A DNA stretch of 64,000 nucleotides from Saccharothrix espanaensis DSM 44229. Its GTDB lineage: Bacteria; Actinomycetota; Actinomycetes; Mycobacteriales; Pseudonocardiaceae. Below are positions 42,487 to 53,201 of the stretch, one piece after another (position 1 is the first letter of the stretch; every line of letters begins with the position of its first letter). The notes below the pieces were generated by a model. It was not told where the DNA came from and did not search any database. It was given only the letters and a program-made list of their open reading frames with translations. Where the stretch lies: positions 1,612,001 to 1,676,000 of the forward strand of contig NC_019673.1 of assembly GCF_000328705.1 (NCBI RefSeq), given 5' to 3'. A program made the position numbers and the translations under genes.

Positions 42487-43857
42487 TCAGCCGTGCACGT
42501 GCAGCGGCTTGCCGGCCAGGGCGAGGAAGGCCTCGCCGAGGGCTTCTGTCTGGGTCGGGTGGGCGTGGATCAGCGGAGCCACGTCCTCGGGGTAGGCCTC
42601 CCAGCTGTAGATCAGCTGGGCTTCACCGATCAGCTCGCCGACCCGCTCGCCGACCATGGTGACGCCGACCACCGGGCCGTCCGGCGCCTTGACCAGCTTG
42701 ACGCCGCCGGCGGTCTTGAGGATCTGCGACTTGCCGTTGCCCGCGAGGTCGTAGACGAACGTCTCCACCGAACCGTACTTCTCCTTGGCCGCTGCCTCGG
42801 TCAGACCCACCGAGGCGACCTCGGGCTTGCAGTAGGTCACCCGCGGGATGCCGGCCTCGTCGATGACCTTCGGGTTCTGCCCGGCGATCTCCTCCGCGAC
42901 GAAGATCCCCTGCTGGAAGCCGCGGTGCGCGAGCTGGAGGCCGGGCACGATGTCGCCGACGGCGTACACGTCGGGCAGGTTCGTGCGCAGCCGCTCGTCG
43001 GTGATGACGAAGCCGCGCTCGATCGTGACGCCGGCTTCCTCGTAGCCGTGGCCTGCGGTGTTCGGGCCGCGGCCGACGGCGACCAGCAGCACGTCGGCGT
43101 CGAGCACGTCGCCGGACTCCAGCTTCACCGACACGGTCGTGTCGGTCTGGGTCGCGCCGGTGAACCTGACGCCGGTCTTGAACTTGATGCCGCGCCGGCG
43201 GAACGCGCGTTCGAGCTGCTTGGAGGCGTACTCGTCCTCGGCGGGGACCAGGCGGGGCAGCGCCTCCACGATGGTCACGTCCGCGCCGAACGAGGCCCAC
43301 ACGCTGGCGAACTCCACGCCGATCACGCCGCCGCCGAGCACGACGACCTTCTCCGGCACGTAGTCCAGGTTCAGCGCCTGGTCGCTGGTGATGATCCGGC
43401 CGCCGATCTCCAGGCCGGGCAGGCTGCGCGCGTAGGAACCGGTGGCCAGCACGACGTTCTTGCCGGTGTACCGGTCGCCGCCCACCTCGACGGTGTTCGG
43501 GCCGACGAACGTGCCCGCGCCCTCCACGAGGGTGACCTTGTTCGCCTTCGCCAGGCCCTGAAGCCCCTTGTACAGGCGGCTGACCACACCGTCCTTGTAG
43601 GAGTTCACGCCGGCCATGTCGATGCCCTCCAGGGAGGACTTCACGCCGAACTGGTCGCCTTCGCGGGCGTTGTCCGCGACCTCCGCCGCGTGCAGCAGCG
43701 CCTTGGTCGGGATGCAGCCCCGGTGCAGGCAGGTGCCGCCCAGCTTGTCCTTCTCGACCAGGACGACGGACAGGCCGAGCTCGGCCGCGCGGAACGCGCA
43801 GGCGTAGCCGCCCGAGCCGCCACCGAGGATCACAAGGTCGGCGGAGGTGTCGGTCAC
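42487..43857 (-). CDS. lpdA: Dihydrolipoamide dehydrogenase, E3
   Basis: The 456-residue flavoprotein reoxidises dihydrolipoamide with NAD. It has the FAD motif LGGGSGGYACA, the redox disulfide in GGTCLHRGCIPTK (CxxxxC), the NAD motif VLGGGVIGVEFA and the catalytic His-Glu in HAHPTQTEALGEA. GTG at 43857 was chosen because AGGGAG is six bases upstream and the family N-terminus starts there. It lies 54 bp upstream of sucB on the same strand, forming an E3-E2 operon. Confidence 0.96.
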   Translation of the reverse strand: MTDTSADLVILGGGSGGYACAFRAAELGLSVVLVEKDKLGGTCLHRGCIPTKALLHAAEVADNAREGDQFGVKSSLEGIDMAGVNSYKDGVVSRLYKGLQGLAKANKVTLVEGAGTFVGPNTVEVGGDRYTGKNVVLATGSYARSLPGLEIGGRIITSDQALNLDYVPEKVVVLGGGVIGVEFASVWASFGADVTIVEALPRLVPAEDEYASKQLERAFRRRGIKFKTGVRFTGATQTDTTVSVKLESGDVLDADVLLVAVGRGPNTAGHGYEEAGVTIERGFVITDERLRTNLPDVYAVGDIVPGLQLAHRGFQQGIFVAEEIAGQNPKVIDEAGIPRVTYCKPEVASVGLTEAAAKEKYGSVETFVYDLAGNGKSQILKTAGGVKLVKAPDGPVVGVTMVGERVGELIGEAQLIYSWEAYPEDVAPLIHAHPTQTEALGEAFLALAGKPLHVHG

Positions 43858-44032
43858 GGGATCTCCCTGGAGGGCTTGTTGCCTTACATCGCGCGGGTGC
43901 GCGCGGGTGATTGCCATCTTGTCACTACTTCGCGGAGGACGGCGACGCGGTGTCCTCTTGGGAGGATTTGCCCACACCTTCACACGGACGCCGGCACCAT
44001 GGTCCGCAGGAGTCCCGTCAGGAGGTGGCCCG

Positions 44033-44353
44033 GTGGGCCTGTTCGACCGTTTTCGCAGGAAGCAGCGCCCCGGCGTGCTGCGGTCGTCCACGTCCTCGGA
44101 CACCGGGCACCTGGAGCAGTGGGCGGCCGAGCGGCGCGGGGTCGAGGCGTACGTCGAGCCCAAGACCACCGTGACGGAAACCACGGTAGTGCTGGTCGCG
44201 CACGACGGCGAGTGGACGCGGCGGCGCATCGACGGTGCCGACGGCGCGAAGAAGCTGGCGAAGAAGCTGGGCATCCCGATCTACGACGCGGGCATCGTGG
44301 GCTACCCGAAGCGGATGCGCGAGTACTCGCGGCGCAAGAACCAGAACGGCTGA
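44033..44353 (+). CDS. Conserved actinobacterial hypothetical protein
   Basis: The 106-residue basic protein begins VGLFDRFRRKQRP, has a beta-strand segment TVTETTVVLVAHDGEWTRRRID and ends in KRMREYSRRKNQNG. Proteins with this C-terminal GIPIYDAGIVGYPKRM pattern are seen near the lpd/E2 genes in relatives. GTG at 44033 has a strong AGGAGG seven bases upstream. Function unknown; likely cytosolic. It is divergent from lpdA. Confidence 0.75.
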   Translation: MGLFDRFRRKQRPGVLRSSTSSDTGHLEQWAAERRGVEAYVEPKTTVTETTVVLVAHDGEWTRRRIDGADGAKKLAKKLGIPIYDAGIVGYPKRMREYSRRKNQNG

Positions 44354-44354
44354 G

Positions 44355-44582
44355 TCGGCCCGGCAGGTCGGACCGGAGTGCGTCGACGATTTTGTGCGGG
44401 TCGGCCGGCCACGTGGTTGACAAGCCCAGAAAAACGTCGTAGTGGCACGCGCCGCGGTGTCGGAGAAGTTCGTTGTGCGCGGCCGGCAGGGTCGGCTCGG
44501 AAAAGGCCGAAGCGGTGACCGGGAACGTTTCGGTGTAGATGCCGACGGCTGTTCGGGCGGCTTCCACGAGGTTTTCCCGGAC
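44355..44582 (-). pseudogene. Possible remnant of a TetR-family regulator (C-terminal domain)
   Basis: On the minus strand a frame with actinomycete-like third positions encodes ENLVEAARTAVGIYTETF, PVTASAFSEPTLPAAHNELL and RHRGACHYDVF. This resembles the ligand-domain pattern of some TetR proteins (TFP-TASxFSEPxLLAAH followed by GAGPH). There is no start or DNA-binding domain upstream, where a terminator-like palindrome lies, and downstream the frame runs antisense into the neighbouring gene. It looks like a decayed fragment. Confidence 0.35.
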
Positions 44583-44612
44583 GCCGGCCCCCTGCCGGCA
44601 GGGGGCCGGCGT
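44581..44612. repeat. Perfect 32-bp palindrome
   Basis: ACGCCGGCCCCCTGCC is followed directly by its exact reverse complement, with no spacer. It is the most GC-rich palindrome in the window and stands 19 bp from the pepA terminator. It may be a second terminator or a site for a recombinase or regulator. Confidence 0.8.
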
Positions 44613-44630
44613 GACGCAGAAGAGGGAAAG

Positions 44631-44663
44631 CACGAAGGGGCCCGCGGCGGGGGCCCCTTCGTG
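44631..44663 (-). terminator. Terminator of pepA
   Basis: CACGAAGGGGCCC pairs perfectly with GGGCCCCTTCGTG around a 7-base loop. On the minus strand it is followed by CTTTCCCTCTTC. It lies 17 bp after the pepA stop. Confidence 0.8.
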
Positions 44664-44679
44664 GTGGGAAAAAGGTGTA

Positions 44680-46176
<1,497 letters not shown>

Positions 46177-46373
46177 TGCGGCTCCTTGACGGGGGTCCTC
46201 CCGGCACTTCCTGGTCGTGCGGCGGGAACGGGGGTGGATCGTGACGAATGCTAAAGGTCTTGTTCACAGCCGGGGCCGCCGCACCTTCCATAGCGGGGAG
46301 TAACAATTAACACGATCGTGGGTCAACTGGCCGGGCGTTAGTTGGCGCTCGGGCTCTGTGGGACCGTGTAGCG

Positions 46374-47624
46374 GTGACAGTCACGCCCCGTGCCGGGGCC
46401 GTGGTGCTCGCTCTCGGCGCGACCCTGGGTGCCGGAATCCTCGTCGGATTCGCCCCCGCCGCCGCCGTCGCGGGTCCCTGGTTCCTCCTCGCGCTCGTGC
46501 TCGCCGCGCTGACCGCGCTGTGCTGTGCCTACTCCACCGCCGACCAGCACCGGGCCTACCCGGACGCGGCCGGCGGCTACGCCTACATCCGCAACCAGCT
46601 CGGGCCGTGGCCGGGGCGGATCGGCGCGAGCGCTCACCTGATCGGGCGGGCCGGGCTGGCGGCGGCGGTGGCCGGGGCGTTCGGCGCGTACGCGTTCCCC
46701 TCCGATCGGGTGCTCGCGGGGCTGGGCGTGCTGGTGGTGACGGCGGTGGTCGGCAGGTACCTGGCCGGGTACGTCGCCTGGGCCGCCGTGCTGGTGGTGC
46801 TCGCCGTGCTGGCGGTCGTGGTGCTGGTGTGCTTCTCGGTGACGCCGGCGGTGAGCCCGGTCGGGGCGGCCGAGTCGGCTGGAGCGGTCGGGGCGGCTGG
46901 AGCGGTCGGGGCGGCTGGAGCGGTCGGGTCGCCCGGGTTCGACGGGATCATGGGCGCGGCCGGGCTGATGTTCGCCGCGTTCACCGGGTTCGAGCGGATC
47001 ACCGCGCCGGGGCGGGGCGACCGGGTGTTCCCGGCATCGGTGTTGAAGGTGGCCGTGCCGGTGCTGGTCGGCGTGGTGTTCGTGGTCGTGGCGGGTGTCG
47101 GCGCGGCGGTCCTCCACCAGCTCGGGGCGGCGCGGGTGGCGTTGTCGCCGGCTCCGCTGCGGGACGCGTTGGTGGCGGCGGACGGGCGGGCGCTGGTGCC
47201 GGTGCTCGCGGTGGGGGCGGCGGTCGCGGCGGTGTCGGTGCTGGTGTTCGTGCTGGCCGGCGCGCGGCGCACGCTGGTGGGGTTGGTGGAGAACGGAGAC
47301 CTGCCGAACATCCGCGCCCGGTGGCCGTTGGAGGTCGTCGCGGTCGGGTTGGCCCTGGTGGCGTTCCTGGCGTTGCCGACGTCCACGGCGTTCGCGGTCG
47401 GAGCGTGCGGCACGGCCTTCTATTACGGGTTCACGAACGCGTCGGCGCGAGTCCTGCTCCAAGAAGACCGGACGTGGCCGATGCGCACGGCGTGCCTGGG
47501 TTTGGGGCTGTCGGTGCTGTTGGCGATGAGCGCGCCGGCCGACGCGTTGGTGATCACCGGGGTCGGCTTGGTGGTCGGCACCGGGTTGTTGGGGTTGGGG
47601 CGGATTCGTCACTCGGTCGGGTGA
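46374..47624 (+). CDS. APC-superfamily amino acid permease
   Basis: The 416-residue protein has about 11-12 membrane helices. The first helix contains LGATLGAGILVGFAPAAAVAG, the GxGxI-type substrate-binding turn of APC transporters, and the second region has DAAGGYAYIRNQLGPWPG. GTG at 46374 was chosen as the start of the first helix; no ribosome site is visible. Amino acid specificity cannot be told from the sequence. A loop has three GAVGAA repeats. Confidence 0.85.
   Translation: MTVTPRAGAVVLALGATLGAGILVGFAPAAAVAGPWFLLALVLAALTALCCAYSTADQHRAYPDAAGGYAYIRNQLGPWPGRIGASAHLIGRAGLAAAVAGAFGAYAFPSDRVLAGLGVLVVTAVVGRYLAGYVAWAAVLVVLAVLAVVVLVCFSVTPAVSPVGAAESAGAVGAAGAVGAAGAVGSPGFDGIMGAAGLMFAAFTGFERITAPGRGDRVFPASVLKVAVPVLVGVVFVVVAGVGAAVLHQLGAARVALSPAPLRDALVAADGRALVPVLAVGAAVAAVSVLVFVLAGARRTLVGLVENGDLPNIRARWPLEVVAVGLALVAFLALPTSTAFAVGACGTAFYYGFTNASARVLLQEDRTWPMRTACLGLGLSVLLAMSAPADALVITGVGLVVGTGLLGLGRIRHSVG
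46877..46930 (+). repeat. Three 18-bp repeats inside the permease gene
   Basis: GCTGGAGCGGTCGGGGCG and close variants occur three times in tandem and encode repeated AGAVGA in a loop between membrane helices. Another example of in-frame repeat growth. Confidence 0.65.
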
Positions 47625-47740
47625 GTGCCGGGAAGGGCGAACAGTGAGGTGGCCTCGTACGTGAGTGGCCACGGGAAGTCGGACGTCCGAGCGTCGGGAC
47701 AGCGATTTTCCGAAGTCGCACCGGGAGCTAGTGTGCTGTC

Positions 47741-48841
47741 ATGACGACCGCGTTGCCTTTCACCCGGACCCCCAACACCCAGCCGGCCACCCCGGAGCGG
47801 GTCGCGGAGGTACTCGCCAAGCCGGGCTTCGGGCAGCACTTCACCGACCACATGGTGACGATCCGCTGGAACCGCGAACAGGGCTGGCACGACGCCGCAG
47901 TCGAGCCCTACCACTCGCTGGAGCTGGACCCGGCGGCAATGGTGCTGCACTACGGCCAGGCCATCTTCGAAGGGCTCAAGGCGTACCGCCGGCCCGACGG
48001 ATCGATCGCGTCCTTCCGCCCGGAGGCGAACGCCGAGCGCTTCCGCGCCTCCGCGCGTCGGATCGCCATGCCGGAGCTGCCGGACGAGCTGTTCCTCGAC
48101 TCGGTCCGCGAGCTGCTCGCCGTGGACGGCCGGTGGGTGCCCTCGGCCGCCGAGGAGTCGCTGTACCTGCGGCCGTTCATGTACTCGTCGGAGAAGGGCC
48201 TCGGTGTGCGGCCCGCGTCCGAGTACGTCTACGTGCTCATCGCCTCGCCCGCCGGGTCGTACTTCGCGGGCGGCCTCAAGCCGGTGACGGTGTGGCTGTC
48301 CGCCGAGTACGTGCGCGCGTCGCCGGGCGGCACCGGCGCGGCCAAGTTCGCGGGCAACTACGCGGCGTCGCTGGTGGCCCAGGCCCAGGCCGCCGAGCAG
48401 GGCTGCGACCAGGTCGTGTGGCTCGACGCGGTGGAACGGCGGTGGGTCGAGGAGATGGGCGGGATGAACCTGTTCTTCGTCCTCGGCTCCGGTGCCGACG
48501 CGCGGGTCGTCACGCCCGAGCTGTCCGGCGCGCTGCTGCCCGGCATCACCCGGGACTCGCTGCTGCGGCTCGCCGCCGACTTCGGCTACGGGGTCGAGGA
48601 GCGGCGGATCTCCACCGAGGAGTGGGAGAAGAAGGCCGAGTCCGGCGAGCTGACCGAGGTCTTCGCCTGCGGCACGGCGGCGGTGATCACGCCGGTCGGG
48701 CACGTCAAGCACGCGGGCGGTGAGTTCAGCGTGTCGGGCGGGGCCACCGGTGAGGTGACGCTGAAGCTGCGGGAGCGGCTGACGGGGATCCAGCAGGGGC
48801 TGGTCGAGGACCCGCACGGGTGGATGACCCCGCTGGGCTGA
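47741..48841 (+). CDS. ilvE: Branched-chain amino acid aminotransferase
   Basis: The 366-residue fold-type IV PLP enzyme carries out the last step of Leu, Ile and Val synthesis. The [14 protein letters not shown] motif, the PLP Lys region in [12 protein letters not shown], and [11 protein letters not shown] are diagnostic of bacterial class II-type BCATs, as is [16 protein letters not shown] at 47741 fits the family's N-terminus. Rv2210c (ilvE) lies in the same neighbourhood in M. tuberculosis. Confidence 0.96.
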   Translation: MTTALPFTRTPNTQPATPERVAEVLAKPGFGQHFTDHMVTIRWNREQGWHDAAVEPYHSLELDPAAMVLHYGQAIFEGLKAYRRPDGSIASFRPEANAERFRASARRIAMPELPDELFLDSVRELLAVDGRWVPSAAEESLYLRPFMYSSEKGLGVRPASEYVYVLIASPAGSYFAGGLKPVTVWLSAEYVRASPGGTGAAKFAGNYAASLVAQAQAAEQGCDQVVWLDAVERRWVEEMGGMNLFFVLGSGADARVVTPELSGALLPGITRDSLLRLAADFGYGVEERRISTEEWEKKAESGELTEVFACGTAAVITPVGHVKHAGGEFSVSGGATGEVTLKLRERLTGIQQGLVEDPHGWMTPLG

Positions 48842-48873
48842 GCTGGTCGACGGGCGTCGGGCGGGCCTGGGGA

Positions 48874-48954
48874 TTCGGGCTCGCCCGGGTTCGGGTTTGG
48901 CTGGATTCGGGCTTGGTTGGGTTCGGGTTTGGCTGGGGTTTGGGTTTGGCTGGA
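48874..48954. repeat. Five degenerate 16-bp G/T-rich tandem repeats
   Basis: TTCGGGTTTGGCTGGR and variants repeat five times between convergent ilvE and cobS. The plus strand is strongly G/T-biased with many GGG runs, so G-quadruplex formation is possible. Not coding. Confidence 0.7.
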
Positions 48955-48971
48955 GAGCCGAGCGAGGCAGG

Positions 48972-49685
48972 TCAAGCGAGGGAGCAGACGGCGAGCACGG
49001 TGAGGCTCGCCGTTTCGCATGCCGCGCCGAGAACGTCGCCGGTGATGCCGCCGAACCTGCGGCGGGTGTGCCGGACCAGCAGGAGGACGAGCGCGCCGGC
49101 GAGCACGACGGCTGCCGGGCCGTGCCACGGGTGCACGAAGTAGCCCGCTGCGGTGAGCACCAGCCACCACGTGATGGCGACTGCCCTCGACTGGGTGCCG
49201 GCCACCAGCGCGCCCAGCCCTTCGGGGCGTGCGGCGGGGACGCCTTGCAGGCAGCAGAGGACGAACGCGGCTCGGCCTGTGGTGAGGGCGAGTACCACCG
49301 CGGTCCACGAGACCGCGGGCAGAGCTGCCGCTTGACCGCCCAGGACGACGATCAGAGCGACCACCGCGAACGGGCCCGCGCCGCCCTGTCGCATGACTTC
49401 CAGAGCGCGTTCCGGAGGGCCGTAGCAGCCCAGGCCGTCGGCGGTGTCGGCCAGGCCGTCGAGGTGCATGCCGCGGGTCGCCAGCGCCAACCCGCCGACC
49501 ACGAGGAAGCCGGCCAGCAGCGGTGGGGCGTTGGTGTGGGACAACCCGTAGAGCGCCGCAGCCGTGAACAGGCCCAGCAGCGTGCCGACGAGCGGTGCGG
49601 AAGTGATGGCGCGCCTGGCCGACCGCGCGTCCACGGTGGAGACGTGGACGGGGAGCACGGTCAGCCAGGACAGGGCCAGGCGCAT
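48972..49685 (-). CDS. cobS: Adenosylcobinamide-GDP ribazoletransferase
   Basis: The 237-residue membrane enzyme joins adenosylcobinamide-GDP with alpha-ribazole in the final part of cobalamin assembly. It has the metal-binding motif GMHLDGLADTADG (DGxxDxxDG) after a first helix beginning SWLTVLPV, and about six membrane helices. ATG at 49685 is the best family start. Downstream of cobU and cobT on the same strand. Confidence 0.93.
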   Translation of the reverse strand: MRLALSWLTVLPVHVSTVDARSARRAITSAPLVGTLLGLFTAAALYGLSHTNAPPLLAGFLVVGGLALATRGMHLDGLADTADGLGCYGPPERALEVMRQGGAGPFAVVALIVVLGGQAAALPAVSWTAVVLALTTGRAAFVLCCLQGVPAARPEGLGALVAGTQSRAVAITWWLVLTAAGYFVHPWHGPAAVVLAGALVLLLVRHTRRRFGGITGDVLGAACETASLTVLAVCSLA

Positions 49686-49734
49686 CAGGCGGTCCCGGAA
49701 GGGTGTGGGGGTGAGGGGAGGGCGATGGTGGGTA

Positions 49735-50772
49735 TCAGGCGGGTCCGGAGACGCCTGCGCCGTCGAAGGTCGCCATCTCGGCGAGCACCTTCGTCGCCAT
49801 CGCGACCAGCGGGAACGCGGCGACCGCGCCGGACCCCTCGCCCAGGCGCAGGTCGAAGTCGAGCAGCGGCTCCAGGCTGAGGTGGTTGAGCGCCAAGGCG
49901 TGCGCGGGCTCGGCGGACTTGTGCCCGGCCACCCACCACTCGCGGGCACCGGGGGCCAGTTCCTCGGCGACGATCGCCGCGGCACCCACGACGACGCCGT
50001 CCAGGATCACCGGGGTGCGGCGGACGGCGGCCTGCGCGAGGAAGCCCGCCATCGCGGCGATGTCCGCGCCGGAGGAGGTGGCGAGCAGCTGCACGGGGTC
50101 GCTGATCACCGGGCGGGCCCGGCGCAGCGCGTCCCGGATGGCGGCGGTCTTGCGCATCCAGCCCCGGTCGTCCACGCCCGTGCCGCGGCCGACGACGGCC
50201 ACCGGCTCGGACCCGGTGAGGGCGGCGATCAGCACGGCCGACGGGGTGGTGTTGCCGATCCCCATGTCGCCCGCGATCAGGACGTCCGCGCCGCCGTCGA
50301 CCTCGTCGTCGACCAGCTTGCGGCCGAGTTCGATCGCCTGCTCGGCCTCCGCGCGGGTCAGCGCGTCCTCGCGGTCGATGGAACCCGAGCCGCGGCGGAC
50401 CTTGGAGTCGCCGACGGAGGTGTCGGAGTCGACCGACACGTCGACCACCCGGACGGTCGCGCCGGCGACCGTGGCCAGCACGTTCACCGCCGCGCCGCCG
50501 GCCAGGAAGTTCGCCACCATCTGGCCGGTGACCTCGCTGGGGTACGCGGACACGCCGTGCTGGGCCACGCCGTGGTCGCCGGCGAAGACGATCACCCGGG
50601 GCCGGGTGAACGGGCGCGGCGGGCACACGCCCTGGCACGCGGCCACCCAGACGCCCAGCTCCTCCAGCTTGCCCAGCGACCCGGCGGGCTTGGTCAGCAC
50701 CCCGTGCCGGGCCACGGCCTCGCGGCGGGCGTCCTCGTTCGGCGGCTCCACGGGCGGGAACTCGATGGTCAC
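49735..50772 (-). CDS. cobT: Nicotinate-nucleotide:dimethylbenzimidazole phosphoribosyltransferase
   Basis: The 345-residue enzyme makes alpha-ribazole phosphate. It shows the family's [47 protein letters not shown] and the catalytic Glu in [15 protein letters not shown]. The GTG start overlaps the cobU stop by GTGA. cobU-cobT-cobS form one minus-strand operon, enough for nucleotide-loop assembly. Confidence 0.95.
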   Translation of the reverse strand: MTIEFPPVEPPNEDARREAVARHGVLTKPAGSLGKLEELGVWVAACQGVCPPRPFTRPRVIVFAGDHGVAQHGVSAYPSEVTGQMVANFLAGGAAVNVLATVAGATVRVVDVSVDSDTSVGDSKVRRGSGSIDREDALTRAEAEQAIELGRKLVDDEVDGGADVLIAGDMGIGNTTPSAVLIAALTGSEPVAVVGRGTGVDDRGWMRKTAAIRDALRRARPVISDPVQLLATSSGADIAAMAGFLAQAAVRRTPVILDGVVVGAAAIVAEELAPGAREWWVAGHKSAEPAHALALNHLSLEPLLDFDLRLGEGSGAVAAFPLVAMATKVLAEMATFDGAGVSGPA

Positions 50773-51326
50773 CGACTACCTCCGGCTTCGCGCAGTCGCA
50801 GTGGGATTCCGGCGACGACCAGCAGCACCTCGTCGCAGACCTCGGCCAGCCGCGCGTTGAGCGAACCGAGGTGATCGCGGAAGAGCCTGCCAGAATGCGT
50901 GCTCGGCACAACGCCCAGCCCGACTTCCGCCGACACCAGGATCAGCCGGGCCCGGGTCTGGGACACCGCGTCGACCAGCGCGCCGCACTGCCGCTCCACC
51001 TCGCCGATGCCGTGGCCCTCCCACGCGCCGGCGTCGTCCAGCGCGCCGGCCAGCCACGTGGCCACGTCGTCCACCAGGATCGGCGGGTCGCTCTCGGCGG
51101 TGGCGGTGAGCAGGGCGGTCAGGTCGTTCGGGGCGGGGGCCTCGACGGTGTGCCAGGTCGTGGGCCGGCGCGCCACGTGCTGGGCGATGCGCAGCTCCCA
51201 GTCCGCGTCGTCGGGGTAGCGGCGGGCGGTGGCCACGTACGTGACGACCTCGTCCGAGACCAGGCCCTCGGCGTGGGCCGACTTGCCTGATCGCGCGCCG
51301 CCCAGAACCAGTGTCCGACGCGTCAC
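50769..51326 (-). CDS. cobU: Adenosylcobinamide kinase/guanylyltransferase
   Basis: The 185-residue enzyme phosphorylates and guanylylates adenosylcobinamide. It has the P-loop [12 protein letters not shown], a [15 protein letters not shown] segment, the guanylylated-His region ([12 protein letters not shown]) and the late [22 protein letters not shown] at 51326 was chosen because GGAG lies six bases upstream; an ATG at 51338 is less likely. First gene of the cob operon. Confidence 0.94.
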   Translation of the reverse strand: MTRRTLVLGGARSGKSAHAEGLVSDEVVTYVATARRYPDDADWELRIAQHVARRPTTWHTVEAPAPNDLTALLTATAESDPPILVDDVATWLAGALDDAGAWEGHGIGEVERQCGALVDAVSQTRARLILVSAEVGLGVVPSTHSGRLFRDHLGSLNARLAEVCDEVLLVVAGIPLRLREAGGSR

Positions 51327-51465
51327 ACCGCACTCCATCCGGGTTGGGAAGACATAGCCTGACCAGGCAACGTTACCTGGAATACATCATCTGGAAGGCG
51401 ACGACGCCGACGACGTCGGTTCGGCGGACGAACGTCGCCTCCGAGGACATCGTGGGGAGGCCGTC

Positions 51466-51666
51466 GTGGAGTACCGCTGGCGGTACCAGGACGAGCAGGG
51501 CCGGGAGATCGACGGGCCCGCCGTGGCGTTCGCGGACCAGGGCGAGGCCGAGGAGTGGTTCAGCGCCTCGTGGGAGTCGCTGGCTTCGACGGGGATCGCC
51601 CAGGTGACCCTGCTGCGCAGCGAGTCCGAGGTGTACGGCCCGATGTCGCTGTCCCCTGCGGAGTGA
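51466..51666 (+). CDS. Small conserved protein of unknown function
   Basis: The 66-residue acidic protein starts MEYRWRYQDEQGREIDGP, then has EAEEWFSASWESLASTGIAQVTLL. It is divergent from cobU. GTG at 51466 follows GGGGAGG by six bases. Small proteins of this type occur widely in actinomycetes, without known function. No signal or membrane segment. Confidence 0.75.
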   Translation: MEYRWRYQDEQGREIDGPAVAFADQGEAEEWFSASWESLASTGIAQVTLLRSESEVYGPMSLSPAE

Positions 51667-51736
51667 GCCGGTAGGTGTTTCGCGAGGCTCGGGTGGTGCC
51701 GGTGAGGTGTTTCGCAGGGTGTTTGGCGAGGCTGAA

Positions 51737-51764
51737 GAAGGCCCCCGCGAGTGCGGGGGCCTTC
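51737..51764. terminator. Hairpin terminator between convergent genes
   Basis: GAAGGCCCCCGC pairs perfectly with GCGGGGGCCTTC around GAGT. It lies nine bases after the aldo-keto reductase stop and 70 bp after the small protein gene. Confidence 0.85.
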
Positions 51765-51772
51765 GGGTCACG

Positions 51773-52759
51773 TCACGGGGTGACGGTGAGGCGTGGGTCG
51801 GTCTCCACGACGCCGTCGAGGACGTCGTCGATCTTCTGCAGGAGTTCGGCGTCGAGCTTCACGCCGGCGGCCTTGACGTTCTCGGTGACCTGCTCCGGGC
51901 GGGACGCGCCGATGATCGCGGACGCCACGTTCGGGTTCTGGAGCACCCACGCGACGGCGAGCTGGGCGAGGCTCAGGCCCGCCTCGTCGGCGATCGGCTT
52001 CAGCTTCTGGACCCTGGTGAGCACGTCGTCGTCGAGGAAGCGCGCGACGAACTTCGAGCCGTTCTCGTCGGTGGCGCGGGAGCCGGCCGGAACGGGCTGA
52101 CCGGGCAGGTACTTGCCGGTGAGCACGCCCTGCGCGATCGGCGACCAGACGATCTGGGAGATGCCCTCTTGCTCCGAGGTCGGGACGACCTGGGACTCGA
52201 TGATCCGCCACAGCATGGAGTACTGGGGCTGGTTCGAGATGAACGGGACGTTCAGCTCACGGGCGAGGGCGGCGCCCCGCGCGATCTGCTCGGCGTTCCA
52301 CTCGGAGACGCCGATGTAGAGCGCCTTGCCCTGGCGCACGATGTCCGCGAACGCCTGCATGGTCTCTTCCAGCGGGACCGTGCGGTCGAAGCGGTGCGCC
52401 TGGTAGAGGTCGACGTAGTCGGTCTGGAGCCGCTGGAGGGAGCCGTTGATCGACTCGGCGATGTGCTTGCGACCCAGACCCTTGTCGTTGGGGCCACCGG
52501 GGCCGGTCGGCCAGAAGACCTTCGTGAAGATCTCCAGGGACTCGCGGCGCTCGCCCTTCAGCGCACGGCCGAGGACCGCTTCGGCCTTGGTGTTGGCGTA
52601 GACGTCGGCGGTGTCGTAGGTGGTGATGCCGGCGTCGAGCGCGGCGCGGACGCAGGCGGTGGCCTGGTCCTCCTCGACCTGCGAGCCGTGGGTGAGCCAG
52701 TTGCCGTACGAGATCTCACTGATGTTCAGGCCGCTGCGGCCGAGACGTCGGAACTCCAT
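51773..52759 (-). CDS. Aldo/keto reductase
   Basis: The 328-residue TIM-barrel NADPH oxidoreductase is of the AKR6/AKR14-like (potassium-channel beta-like) group. The catalytic Asp and Tyr lie in YDTADVYAN, Lys in IFTKVFW and His in LYQAHRFD. SNQPQYSMLWR and SPIAQGVLTGKY are further marks. ATG at 52759 gives the usual MEFRRLGRSGLNIS start. A 49-bp piece of its 5-prime part (52653-52701) is duplicated at 53979-54027, upstream of the toxin gene. Confidence 0.93.
   Translation of the reverse strand: MEFRRLGRSGLNISEISYGNWLTHGSQVEEDQATACVRAALDAGITTYDTADVYANTKAEAVLGRALKGERRESLEIFTKVFWPTGPGGPNDKGLGRKHIAESINGSLQRLQTDYVDLYQAHRFDRTVPLEETMQAFADIVRQGKALYIGVSEWNAEQIARGAALARELNVPFISNQPQYSMLWRIIESQVVPTSEQEGISQIVWSPIAQGVLTGKYLPGQPVPAGSRATDENGSKFVARFLDDDVLTRVQKLKPIADEAGLSLAQLAVAWVLQNPNVASAIIGASRPEQVTENVKAAGVKLDAELLQKIDDVLDGVVETDPRLTVTP
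52653..52701. repeat. 49-bp direct repeat, copy within the aldo/keto reductase gene
   Basis: It starts CAGGCGGTGGCC and is identical base for base to 53979-54027. It is the native copy, encoding LTHGSQVEEDQATA on the minus strand. The two copies flank the toxin-immunity module. Confidence 0.9.
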
Positions 52760-52787
52760 ACCTTCAGCGTAGTACGGAGTCCTTCGT

Positions 52788-53201
52788 CTAGCTAAGGACG
52801 TGCAGGTCGGGGGAGTCCTCCGGGATGCGGGCGTCGTGGGCGAGGAACGCCGCGAGCACCCGGCGCACCACGTCCAGGGGCACCTCCTGACCAGCCGGTA
52901 TGTCGACCCCGGTTCCCTGGTCGTCGTACACGATGGGGTCGGCGACCTCGGTGGTGGTCCCAGTGGCACGCATCGGCGTCGAGTTCTCCCGAACGAAGCC
53001 GCGTTCCTTCCCGATGCCGACTTCCAGGATGGCGTGACCCCAGGGGTTGTCGGCGTGGGAGATCTCGGCGACGGCAGGGCACTCCTGCGCAACCGCGAGC
53101 GTCCGCACCCGCTCCACAAAAGCGTCCAACTCGACCAGGGTGTGGATCAGGACCGGGCGCGCGCCGGTTTCTCGATCGAAGATCGCTTTCAGCGTCGCCA
53201 C
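52788..53201 (-). CDS. Imm1-family immunity protein
   Basis: The 137-residue protein matches the Imm1 pattern: ELDAFVERV near the start, PAVAEISHADNPWGHAILEVGIG with conserved Trp-Gly, and VYDDQGTGVDIPAGQEVPLD-type sequence in the middle. Imm1 proteins neutralise nucleic-acid deaminase and other polymorphic toxins. It overlaps by 13 bases the deaminase toxin gene upstream, the expected toxin-then-immunity order. Confidence 0.85.
   Translation of the reverse strand: MATLKAIFDRETGARPVLIHTLVELDAFVERVRTLAVAQECPAVAEISHADNPWGHAILEVGIGKERGFVRENSTPMRATGTTTEVADPIVYDDQGTGVDIPAGQEVPLDVVRRVLAAFLAHDARIPEDSPDLHVLS

Noticed and set aside
51327-51465. Possible cobalamin riboswitch upstream of cobU
   Set aside because: The gap is short and lacks the conserved B12-box GCCACTG and the expected long structured leader.
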